Notes under the pieces: generated by a model
Told to the model about the DNA's origin: nothing
The model's database searches: none
Seen by the model: the letters and a program-made list of their open reading frames with translations, nothing else
Shown here: piece after piece, positions 16,502 through 24,325 of the stretch
Numbering within the stretch: the first letter of the stretch is position 1
Layout: each line of letters begins with the position of its first letter
NCBI GenBank assembly: GCA_964636705.1
Contig: CAZWUJ010000003.1
Span: forward strand, 1 to 64,000
Direction of reading: 5' to 3'
From: VXRJ01 sp964636705
GTDB lineage: Bacteria; Acidobacteriota; Vicinamibacteria; Vicinamibacterales; UBA8438
Length of the DNA stretch: 64,000 bases
Program-made: the position numbers and the translations under genes

Positions 16502-17749
16502 ATGCCAATGAATGTCGACGAGCGGGCGTCGGTACTGGGGGATGCCGGAGCCACGCCGGGCGAGATCGAGGAGTTGCTGCGTTACAACACCAACCGGTTC
16601 GATCCCGGAGCACTCACTAGGCTTGCTCGCCTTCCACTCGACGATGAACTGTTCGTGGAAGCGTGGGAACGTTACTCTCAGGATGCGGCAACATCCGGGA
16701 CCTGGGCAACTCTGCGCCGTGCCCTCCCACAACTCCGCTTTCCGGTGGAGCGAGGCATCAGCCGCACGTCCGCGTACCGGGGAGCGGTGCTCCGGCTCGA
16801 ACCAACGCCGGAAGATACGGCGCCGTTGCGTCTGCATCGACCGGGAGACCTTCGGATCGTGCTCCATCGGACACCGGCCGGCCGATTGCCGGTCCTGATC
16901 ATTCCGCACAAGCCGGACTTCGTCCTGCTCACGCAGGTGTTCACCGGATGGAACGAGCCGGTCCCGGTCCCCGCTGCGCTGGGAGCGACCATGGTGGCCG
17001 GTTACCCAAATGCGGATCGGACGCGCCGCCTGAAGATGAACTGGCTTGCATCGCATCCCGATGCAAGCGAGTCGGACTGGCATGTGGCCTTCCGGTCGTT
17101 CCAGTCGCGGAAAGCCATGTACCTGGACCGGTTCGTGCTCGCGTCGGCCGCCCCGTACAGCGGCGTGCCGGCGGCGCGGCTTGGTATCGACGCAACGGCC
17201 TGGCAGCGCATTTCGCTTGCCATCCGCATCGAACATGAGTCGGTGCACTACTTCACGCGCCGCGTCTTTGGCTCGATGCAGAACCGGCTCCTCGATGAAC
17301 TCATCGCCGACTACGCCGGTCTCGTCCACGCGATCGGCCGATACCGGGCTGACTGGGCCTTGCGATTCCTCGGTCTGGAGGACTTTCCGGCCTACCGGCG
17401 GGGTGCGCGTCTGGAGTATTACCGGGGCGATCCGCCGCTTGGGGCTGGCGCGTTTCGTATCCTGCAACGCCTCGTCAAGCGCGCGGCACACAACCTGGAA
17501 TCCTTCGACAGGACGCAGGCGTCCACTTCACGGCCAGCGAGCCGTCTTCGGACAGTCGTGGCGCTCACACGGCTTACGGTGGAAGACCTCGCCGCGGTAG
17601 ATGCTCTCCGGCGATTGGAAACCGCCCAGCGTCAGGTGGAACCGTTGTTCGCGTCGAGATGCTCCGTAAACCGGACTGCCGCCTCCGACCCGCCCTTCGT
17701 TGACTCCGGCGAATTGCACCAGGAACGACCGCCGCAACATGCACATTGA
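16502..17749 (+). CDS. Unrecognised 415-aa protein with HESVH zinc-type motif
   Basis: I cannot assign a named function. The central feature is RIEHESVHYFTRRVFG with H245-E246-S-V-H249, followed by RLLDELIADYAGLVHA (D265, E266, D270), the arrangement of a gluzincin-like metalloprotease in which an acidic residue about 20 positions downstream completes the zinc site. The first 200 residues are not similar to anything I recognise and include PVLIIPHKPDFVLLTQVFTGW. No signal peptide or membrane helix is evident, so it is probably cytoplasmic. The ATG at 16502 follows the previous stop by 1 nt, with GGAG upstream. It overlaps the ATP-grasp gene by 11 bp. It could be a maturation protease, a hydrolase, or a structural relative without activity. 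Confidence 0.72.
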   Translation: MPMNVDERASVLGDAGATPGEIEELLRYNTNRFDPGALTRLARLPLDDELFVEAWERYSQDAATSGTWATLRRALPQLRFPVERGISRTSAYRGAVLRLEPTPEDTAPLRLHRPGDLRIVLHRTPAGRLPVLIIPHKPDFVLLTQVFTGWNEPVPVPAALGATMVAGYPNADRTRRLKMNWLASHPDASESDWHVAFRSFQSRKAMYLDRFVLASAAPYSGVPAARLGIDATAWQRISLAIRIEHESVHYFTRRVFGSMQNRLLDELIADYAGLVHAIGRYRADWALRFLGLEDFPAYRRGARLEYYRGDPPLGAGAFRILQRLVKRAAHNLESFDRTQASTSRPASRLRTVVALTRLTVEDLAAVDALRRLETAQRQVEPLFASRCSVNRTAASDPPFVDSGELHQERPPQHAH

Positions 17750-18767
17750 GCCGACTCTGGGCGGAGGTCTTCGGGCGTTGTTGGACGCGGGCCATCGTGC
17801 GGGCTACTCCTTCGAAGTGATCTGCGGCCACCCGGCCAATGTCGTGCGCGCCGTAGACCGCAACGCGGCGGGCTTCATCTTTCAGACGTGGCCCGGCTTC
17901 CTGGCGCTGCAGCGACGTGACGACTACCTTCGGTTGACCGACAAACCTGCGCAGAAGCTGTTGCTGGCCCAGGTTGGACTTCCGTCGCCTCGCCTGCTTG
18001 CCTGCATCGCGGCGGACGACGACATCGGGGAAGTGCTCGAGTCCGCGCCCGTTTCGTTTCCCTGCGTCGTCAAACCGTGCATCGGCACCTACAGCCGCGG
18101 CGTCTTCACTCACCTGCGAACGCCACGGCTTCTCCGTGAAGCCGTGCAACGGAGCACGACCGCTGGCCTTAGAGTGCTGGTCGAGCAGCAGATCGAAGGA
18201 GCACACTACCGGATCCTCTGTGTCGGAGGCAGCTTCGGAGGGTGCGTCGAACGCCGGCCGCCCAGGGTGATCGGTGACGGCAGGCGGACAATCGCAGAAT
18301 TGGTCAGCGCGCGAAACCGTGAGCCTGGTCGTGGCCCGATGGGGGAGCGCGGCCTGCTTCATCCCATCGTGATCGACCGCGCGGCCGAGGCGTACCTCCG
18401 GCAGAACGGCCACACACCCGACAGCGTGCCGCCGGCTGGGACGATCGTCTCGCTCAGCCGGCTGGTGACGGGCCGGGCGGGCGCCGACTTCATCGACGCG
18501 TCCGACCGGATCCACCCCGAGACGGTCGGCCTCTGCGAGGCATTCGTCCGTCGCCATCGTCTCTTCATGGCCGGCTTCGACTTGATCACACCCGCAATCG
18601 GGCGGTCGATCCGAGACGTCGGCGCGATCAACGAGGTGAACGTCCGCGAGGTCGACGCGACCTGCATCGAACAGTGCAATGTCGGCAACCCCCGGCCCGT
18701 TTCCGACTACGTCTGGGAACGCCTTCCTTTCGACCGGATTGCCGCCCCCTCCTTTCCCATCTGGTAG
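17739..18767 (+). CDS. Cyanophycin-synthetase-like ATP-grasp enzyme, stand-alone
   Basis: Probable ATP-dependent carboxylate-amine ligase. The 342-aa protein shows the ATP-grasp features DKPAQKLLLAQVGLPSP, VVKPCIGTYSRGV (ATP-binding Lys), VLVEQQIEGAHYRILCVGG and the Mg-binding end AINEVNVREVD. The stretch RRPPRVIGDGRRTIAELV is very like the central part of cyanophycin synthetase, but the C-terminal Mur-ligase half of that enzyme (normal total about 870 aa) is missing. ATG 17739 overlaps the upstream stop by 11 bp, so it is translationally coupled to the HESVH protein and lies at the end of the NHLM operon. It may form amide or ester links on the precursor core (which is acidic at its end) or add an amino acid. 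The substrate is inferred. Confidence 0.82.
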   Translation: MHIEPTLGGGLRALLDAGHRAGYSFEVICGHPANVVRAVDRNAAGFIFQTWPGFLALQRRDDYLRLTDKPAQKLLLAQVGLPSPRLLACIAADDDIGEVLESAPVSFPCVVKPCIGTYSRGVFTHLRTPRLLREAVQRSTTAGLRVLVEQQIEGAHYRILCVGGSFGGCVERRPPRVIGDGRRTIAELVSARNREPGRGPMGERGLLHPIVIDRAAEAYLRQNGHTPDSVPPAGTIVSLSRLVTGRAGADFIDASDRIHPETVGLCEAFVRRHRLFMAGFDLITPAIGRSIRDVGAINEVNVREVDATCIEQCNVGNPRPVSDYVWERLPFDRIAAPSFPIW

Positions 18768-18860
18768 CGGCCCGCCAGTCCAGCGCATCGCATCGGAACT
18801 GCCGGGCTGTTGTCCACCCGGGATCCCCTGCCCCGCGGCGCATGGCTGTCCGAATGCGGG

Positions 18861-18869
18861 TGGTAGAAT
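18861..18869 (+). promoter_or_regulatory. Extended -10 promoter candidate upstream of the alpha/beta hydrolase
   Basis: TGG-TAGAAT is an extended -10 (TGn plus TAGAAT) in the 206-bp gap after the ATP-grasp gene. No good -35 is seen, which is allowed for extended -10 promoters. It would give an mRNA leader of about 100 nt before the ATG at 18974. Confidence 0.35.
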
Positions 18870-18973
18870 CGCCCGACCGGCCGCAGGCCGGCAGAATCCA
18901 TGCGCACGCAACTCTCGCGGGCGGGCGTTTTCCGGGCACCATCGTGCCGCCCGGCGCTGATAGGGGAAGGGTC

Positions 18974-19927
18974 ATGAAGAAACTGACGGGTCTTGCGGTG
19001 CTTGTTTCACTCGCGGCGTCAGCGCCGGCCTCGGCGCAGGTGACTATTTCCGACTGGCGCGGGGCGTCCCTCGCGGTCGAAGCAGGGACGCTGGACAACG
19101 ACGGGGTGCGGATCGCCTATCACACGGCGGGGGAGGGGCCGCTCGTCGTCTTCGTCCACAGCATCACCGGCCCGTGGTTCGACTGGCGGCACCAGATGGT
19201 GGCGCTGGCGGCGGAGTACCGCGTGGTCGCCATGTCGACCCGCGGCACCGACCGCAGCGACAAGCCGGAGGGAGTGGAGCACTACACGATGGCGAAGATC
19301 TCCTCGGACATCGACGCCATCATCCGGCACTTCGGCGAAGAGCGGGCGATCATCATCGGGCAGGACAGCGGCGGCTTCTACGCGTGGCACTTCGCCATGA
19401 CGCACCCGGAGCGCGTCGAGCGCCTGGTCTCGGTGGGCACCATCCATCCGGAAGGCCTCATCCGCGAGCTGGCCGCGAACCCCGCGCAACAGGAGGCGAG
19501 CACGTTCCAGCGGGGAATGCAGGAGAACCCCAACGCGGGGGAGCAGTTCGGCCAGCGGATACGTAGTGGGCAGGCGCGCCCCGGCGATTCGGAGGAACTG
19601 GCGGCACTGCGGCGGGAAGCCTACGAGCGCCTCGATGGCGAGTCGGTCGCCAACTTCTACCGCGCGAACTGGCCCCGGCCGCCTTTCACCCCGGAGACGG
19701 AAGGCTTCGGATTCCGTCCCGGCGAGTTCCCGCCGGTGCAGGCGCCGACCCTGCTGATCTACGGCAAGGACAGCGGGCCGTTCACGAACGGCACGCTCGA
19801 CGGCACGTACCAGTGGGTCGACAACCGGCTCACCATCCATGTGCTCCCGGGCGTCGGCCACGGGCCGCATACGCAAGTGCCCGAGTTCGTCACACCTACC
19901 ATCCTGGAGTGGCTCGCCTCCAAGTAG
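18974..19927 (+). CDS. Secreted alpha/beta hydrolase, epoxide-hydrolase/dehalogenase type
   Basis: A 317-aa exported hydrolase. A signal peptide (MKKLTGLAVLVSLAASAPASAQ) precedes an alpha/beta-hydrolase domain with nucleophile elbow GQDSGG, D131, and catalytic His296 in GVGHGPH. An Asp nucleophile indicates the epoxide hydrolase/haloalkane dehalogenase branch, not a Ser esterase. The usual oxyanion HG-P motif reads HSITGPWFDW, a variant. ATG 18974 follows a strong AGGGGAAGG ribosome site. The stop overlaps the downstream GTG start by 19 bp, so the next gene is probably co-transcribed. The natural substrate is unknown. Confidence 0.85.
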   Translation: MKKLTGLAVLVSLAASAPASAQVTISDWRGASLAVEAGTLDNDGVRIAYHTAGEGPLVVFVHSITGPWFDWRHQMVALAAEYRVVAMSTRGTDRSDKPEGVEHYTMAKISSDIDAIIRHFGEERAIIIGQDSGGFYAWHFAMTHPERVERLVSVGTIHPEGLIRELAANPAQQEASTFQRGMQENPNAGEQFGQRIRSGQARPGDSEELAALRREAYERLDGESVANFYRANWPRPPFTPETEGFGFRPGEFPPVQAPTLLIYGKDSGPFTNGTLDGTYQWVDNRLTIHVLPGVGHGPHTQVPEFVTPTILEWLASK

Positions 19928-22900
19928 CGACCGCCGCCCGTCGCATCGCTCCAGCCGCCCTGGCCGCCTGGCTGCTGGCCGCCGGGGCGCAGCCCGCCGG
20001 GGCGCAGCCGCCGCCGGACGAAGCGTGGCGCACGATCGAGTCGCCGCACTTCCGCATCACCTTTCCCGGGCCTCTCGAGGTGCTCGCGCGACGGGCCGCC
20101 GAGCTCGCGGAACGGGCGCGGGCGGATCTGGGCGCGGAGTTCCTCGACGCGCCGGGCGGACGGATCGACGTCGTGCTCACCGACCATGCCGATCTGTCCA
20201 ACGCCGTCGCCACCGTCTGGCCGTCGAACCGGGTCGTGGTGTACGTCCGCCCCCCCGCCGACTCCGTCAGCCTGGGCTACTTCGACGACTACCTGGAGCT
20301 GCTGCTCGTCCACGAGCTCGCGCACATCCATCACCTCGACCACGCGGCCGGGCTGGGAAGGCTGTTCCGCTGGCTGGTGGGCCGCTCCCCGACATTCCTC
20401 TCGTTCCCCGGCACGCTGGAGCCCGGCTGGGTAGTTGAGGGAATCGGCACCTGGTACGAATCCGCGCTCTCCGGCACCGGGCGGGTCCATGGGACGTACC
20501 ACGAGATGGTGCTTCGGACCGCCGCCCTCGAAGGGCGGTTCGAAACCCTCGGCCAGGCAGAAGGCAATTCGCCGGCTTGGCCGGCCGGCGCGCGAAGCTA
20601 TGCGTACGGCTCGCTCTTCGTCGACTACCTGCTGGAGACCTACGGGCGGGATCGGATGGGAGATTTCGCCCGCAGACTGGCGGGCCTCCGCAATCTGACC
20701 CCGAACCGCGCCGCAACCCACGTCTTCGGCGTCCCGCTGACGGAGGCGTGGGACGCGTGGGCGAACCGATGGCGCGAGGCGGCGGCGCGGCTCGACGGCG
20801 AACTGGCGAGGTACGGTCCGATCACGGAACCGGAACGGCTGACCCGCGGCGCGCGGTACGCGCAGCACCCGGTCGTCTCCTCCCACGGCGAGGCATTGAT
20901 CTACGTCCGGTCCGATGGCCGTTCCGACCCGCGGCTCGTGGCCGAGGATCCGGCGGGAGGCGGCCGGCGCACCATCACGCGGACGAACCATGTGACGACG
21001 TTCGACCTGCTGTCGTCCGGCGCCATCGTCTTCGCCCAACGGGAGTTCGCGGATCGGTACCGCATCTTCAGCGACCTGTACATCGCCGAACCGGACGGAT
21101 CCGTGCGCCGGGTGACGGAGCGCGCCCGGCTGACCGCACCGTCTGCCGAGCCGGACGGCCTCTCGGTCGTCGCCGTCTCCGAAGGCCACGGGACGCAGCG
21201 CCTGGTTCGAGTGGCCCTGGCCGACGGCGCGGTTACGGAGCTGGCGCCGCCGGATCCGGAGGTCTACTGGGCCTACCCGTCCGTATCGCCGGACGGGCGC
21301 TGGATAGCGGCCAGTCGCTGGGCCGACGGCCGGCACGACGTGGTCATTCTGGATGCCGCGGGCCGCCTCCGGCATCGCGTGACCAGCGACCGCGCACTCG
21401 ATTTCGCGCCAGCGTGGGGTCCCGATGGGCGGCGCCTGGTGTGGTCGTCGGACCGCATGGGGATTCCGAACATCTTCGCGGTGGCGATCGATCCCGCCAC
21501 CGGCGCCCCCGACGCGCCCGTCATGCTGACGAATGTCCGGACCGGCGCCCTCTTTCCGAGCGTCGATCCATCCGGCGCCTGGCTCTACTTCTCGGGCTAC
21601 CACGCCGACGGTTGGGAAGTGGAGCGCGTTTCGTTCCAACCGGCGGACGCACCACCCGCCCCGGCGCCGGCGGCGCGGTGGGATCCTGCGGGAACGCCCG
21701 CCGCAACCGGTCGCCAGGCCGTCACGGCGCCGGGCCCCGGTCAAGCGCCGAATCCCTCCCCGCCGGCGCGCCCCTATCGGTCGATGCGGACGTTGTGGCC
21801 CACCTGGTGGCTGCCTTCGCTGCGCGAACCGGTGGCCGTCGCGGGAACGGCGGACGGCCGCGTGCCGCGGCGGCAACTATTGGGATGGTCGATCGGCGGC
21901 CAGACCTCCGGCGTCGATCTGGTGGGCCGCCATGCCTGGGGCGCCCGCGCGCGCGCCTTCACGTCGGGTGAGAAGGGCGAGGGGCTGTTTGCCTACGACT
22001 ACCGCGGCCTGGGGAACCCCACCGTCGGGTTCTTCGTTTCCCAGCAATGGCGTGAAGACGGATTCCGGATCCCTCCCGAACAGATCCACCACCCCAGCCC
22101 CGATGCGTTCTACGTCCTGGCCCGGGAACGGCGGGCCGCGGCGTCCGTACGCCTCGACCGCCCCTCTTTTCGGACGCCGGTGTCGCTGGCGCTGTCGGGT
22201 GGCCTGGTGCGCCAGGACCGGGAGCCGCTCGACGGCACGCTCCGTCCCACCAGCCAGGTACGCCTGCGCCGGCCGTCCAGCACGCTGGGCGAGGGGGTCG
22301 TTACGTTCTCCGTTTCCACCGCCCGTTCACATGCATTCCAGATGGGCGCCGCAAGGGGCATTGCGGCGTCCGTCGAGACGCGCATGCGCCGGGACCTCGA
22401 CGTATCGCCGTTGCTGCGGGGCGCTCCGGGGGATCGGAGCGTCAATGACGTCATCGGCCGTCTGCGCGCCTTCCTGCCGCTTCCCTGGCCCGGCTCTGCG
22501 GCGTCCGTCCTGGCGTTCAGGGCGACGGCCGGCGCCGCGGCAGGGCCGGGATCGGGCGCCGGGCATTTCAGTGCCGGGGGATCGTCCTTCACGGTGCCGC
22601 CGCAGTTCTCGATCCTCGCCGCAGCCCGCCCGTCGGTCCTGTTTCCCGTGCGCGGTTACGAGACCGCGGTGCGCTCGGGACGGCGCGCATGGTCGTCCTC
22701 GCTCGAGTACCGGATGCCGATCGCACTCGTCAACCGCGGCGCCGGCGCGTGGGCGGTGCATCTCGACCGCATCCTGGGTTCGGTCTTCGTGGATGCGGGC
22801 GATGCCTGGGGCACCGTGCGCGACCCCCGCCGGACCGCGTCGCACGTTCTGTTGTCCGCCGGCGCGGAAGTGACCGGCGATCTGCTCGTGGCCTACACCC

Positions 22901-22986
22901 CCGTGCGACTGCGCTTCGGCGTCGCCTTCCCGATGGTGGATGTGGAGGGTCCCCGCTACTATCTGCGGTTCGGTCTGCCGTTCTGA
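19909..22986 (+). CDS. Secreted HExxH protease with beta-propeller and C-terminal barrel-like domain
   Basis: A 1025-aa exported protein. A signal peptide (APAALAAWLLAAGAQPAGAQ) is followed by a metalloprotease-like domain with HELAHIHHLD (H135, E136, H139) and, further on, GWVVEGIGTWYES, where the Glu can complete a gluzincin site. Residues about 300-580 contain TolB/PD40-like propeller repeats (SPDGRWIAASRW, GPDGRRLVWSSDR, DPSGAWLYFSGY). The last 350 residues alternate hydrophobic strands and end YYLRFGLPF, like an outer-membrane barrel with a terminal Phe. The GTG at 19909 was chosen because the signal peptide starts there; upstream sequence lies inside the hydrolase gene. It is likely an outer-membrane-anchored peptidase; the substrate is unknown. 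Confidence 0.8.
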   Translation: MARLQVATAARRIAPAALAAWLLAAGAQPAGAQPPPDEAWRTIESPHFRITFPGPLEVLARRAAELAERARADLGAEFLDAPGGRIDVVLTDHADLSNAVATVWPSNRVVVYVRPPADSVSLGYFDDYLELLLVHELAHIHHLDHAAGLGRLFRWLVGRSPTFLSFPGTLEPGWVVEGIGTWYESALSGTGRVHGTYHEMVLRTAALEGRFETLGQAEGNSPAWPAGARSYAYGSLFVDYLLETYGRDRMGDFARRLAGLRNLTPNRAATHVFGVPLTEAWDAWANRWREAAARLDGELARYGPITEPERLTRGARYAQHPVVSSHGEALIYVRSDGRSDPRLVAEDPAGGGRRTITRTNHVTTFDLLSSGAIVFAQREFADRYRIFSDLYIAEPDGSVRRVTERARLTAPSAEPDGLSVVAVSEGHGTQRLVRVALADGAVTELAPPDPEVYWAYPSVSPDGRWIAASRWADGRHDVVILDAAGRLRHRVTSDRALDFAPAWGPDGRRLVWSSDRMGIPNIFAVAIDPATGAPDAPVMLTNVRTGALFPSVDPSGAWLYFSGYHADGWEVERVSFQPADAPPAPAPAARWDPAGTPAATGRQAVTAPGPGQAPNPSPPARPYRSMRTLWPTWWLPSLREPVAVAGTADGRVPRRQLLGWSIGGQTSGVDLVGRHAWGARARAFTSGEKGEGLFAYDYRGLGNPTVGFFVSQQWREDGFRIPPEQIHHPSPDAFYVLARERRAAASVRLDRPSFRTPVSLALSGGLVRQDREPLDGTLRPTSQVRLRRPSSTLGEGVVTFSVSTARSHAFQMGAARGIAASVETRMRRDLDVSPLLRGAPGDRSVNDVIGRLRAFLPLPWPGSAASVLAFRATAGAAAGPGSGAGHFSAGGSSFTVPPQFSILAAARPSVLFPVRGYETAVRSGRRAWSSSLEYRMPIALVNRGAGAWAVHLDRILGSVFVDAGDAWGTVRDPRRTASHVLLSAGAEVTGDLLVAYTPVRLRFGVAFPMVDVEGPRYYLRFGLPF

Positions 22987-23008
22987 CACCGCCACACCTC
23001 GCTGATCG

Positions 23009-23037
23009 TTGACAGACCGGAGCCGCGTTCGTATAAC
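23009..23037 (+). promoter_or_regulatory. Sigma70-type promoter TTGACA-17-TATAAC
   Basis: A consensus -35 (TTGACA, 23009-23014) and near-consensus -10 (TATAAC, 23032-23037) are spaced by 17 bp. The next ATG is only 7 nt past the -10, so transcription would begin at or next to the start codon and the sugar-dehydrogenase mRNA would be leaderless. Confidence 0.75.
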
Positions 23038-23044
23038 CGGGTTG

Positions 23045-24253
23045 ATGCACCTAGCTGCAATCGGACTGGTCATCGCGGCGCTGCTCATTCCCGCCGGGGC
23101 CGTGGCGCAGGACGCGGAGGAACGCCGGCCCGGCGTCCCCGCGCGCCCGCTTCCGGCCGAACCGGTCGTACTCGACTCTGGCGAGTACGGCCAGATCCAC
23201 GTTTCCGTCGTCACCCGCGGCCTGGAACATCCCTGGGGTCTGGCGTTCCTGCCGGGAGGCGACTGGCTCGTGACCGAACGCGTCGGCCGGCTGCGGCGCA
23301 TCGCCGCCGACGGGACGCTCGATCCGACGCCGATCGGCAACGTTCCGGTGGTGCAGGCAGAGGGCATCGCCGGCCTGCTGGATGTCGCGATTCACCCCGA
23401 GTTCGGGGAGAACGGGTTCGTGTACCTCACCTATTCCAAGCCGGCGGGAGAGATCCCGACCGTCACGTTGGCGCGCGGGCGCCTGGACGGACACAGGCTC
23501 GCCGGCGTCGAGGATCTGCTTGTCGTCGATCCCCCTGGCAACGGTGGCTCCCGCCTCGCCTTCGGACCGGATGGCATGCTCTACATGACGGTGGGCGGCG
23601 CCTTCGGGATGAGTCGGCAGCGCGCGCAGGATCCCAACGACCTGGTGGGCAAGGTGCTGCGCCTGCGGGACGACGGATCGGCGCCCGACGACAACCCCTT
23701 CGCCGGCCGGGCGGGCCACCGGCCGGAGGTGTACTCGCTGGGCCACCGCAATCAGCTCGGCCTCGCCTTTCATCCGGAAACGGGGCAGCTCTGGGTGAGC
23801 GAACATGCACCCCAGGGGGGCGACGAAGTGAACATCATCGAGCCGGGCCGGAACTACGGATGGCCCGTCGTTTCCTACAGCCGGGAGTACTCGGGCGCTC
23901 GAATCTCCACCTCCCCGTGGCGGGAAGGCATGGAGATGCCCGCCATCCTCTGGGTGCCGTCCATCGGACCCTCCGGGTTGACGTTCTACGACGGCGATCG
24001 CTTCCCCGACTGGCGGGGGAATCTCTTTTCCGGATCGCTGCGGTTCGGGACCATGCCCCGCACCGGGCACGTCGAACGGATCGTCCTGAATGAGGAGGGC
24101 GAGGAGCTGCGGCGGGAGTGGCTCCTCATGGAGTTGCGGCAGCGAATCCGGGACGTCCGTCAAGGGCCGGACGGCCTGTTGTATGTCCTGACCGACGCGG
24201 ACGACGGCGCGATGCTCCGGATAGAGCCGGTGGACGGAAACGGCGCACGGTGA
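23045..24253 (+). CDS. PQQ-dependent sugar (aldose/sorbosone) dehydrogenase-like protein
   Basis: A 402-aa periplasmic six-bladed propeller of the soluble glucose dehydrogenase/YliI family, which oxidises sugars or sugar-like alcohols with PQQ. The signal peptide is MHLAAIGLVIAALLIPAGAVAQ. Family marks are HPWGLAFLPGGDWLVTER, GLLDVAIHPEFGENGFVYLTYS, GGSRLAFGPDGMLYMTVG, GHRNQLGLAFHP and LWVSEHAPQGGDEVNIIEPGRNYGWP. An in-frame TTG at 23009 is part of the -35 box, so ATG 23045 is the better start. No PQQ synthesis genes are in the window, so actual cofactor use is inferred from the family. Confidence 0.88.
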   Translation: MHLAAIGLVIAALLIPAGAVAQDAEERRPGVPARPLPAEPVVLDSGEYGQIHVSVVTRGLEHPWGLAFLPGGDWLVTERVGRLRRIAADGTLDPTPIGNVPVVQAEGIAGLLDVAIHPEFGENGFVYLTYSKPAGEIPTVTLARGRLDGHRLAGVEDLLVVDPPGNGGSRLAFGPDGMLYMTVGGAFGMSRQRAQDPNDLVGKVLRLRDDGSAPDDNPFAGRAGHRPEVYSLGHRNQLGLAFHPETGQLWVSEHAPQGGDEVNIIEPGRNYGWPVVSYSREYSGARISTSPWREGMEMPAILWVPSIGPSGLTFYDGDRFPDWRGNLFSGSLRFGTMPRTGHVERIVLNEEGEELRREWLLMELRQRIRDVRQGPDGLLYVLTDADDGAMLRIEPVDGNGAR

Positions 24254-24259
24254 GATAAT
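24231..24259 (+). promoter_or_regulatory. Promoter candidate for the NHL-repeat lipoprotein
   Basis: TGGACG (24231-24236) and GATAAT (24254-24259) are spaced by 17 bp and overlap the end of the sugar-dehydrogenase gene. The downstream gene has a conventional leader with its own ribosome site. Confidence 0.45.
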
Positions 24260-24325
24260 CTGGGCTTGCGTTATGGGGCCGCGGGTGGCACCCTTTGCGG
24301 AGTTGTTCCGCAGGAGGATTTGAAA

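Noticed and set aside
19759..21876. A 705-codon minus-strand open frame
   Set aside because: It is antisense to the HELAH-propeller gene, with low-complexity Arg/Gly composition and no ribosome site or family.
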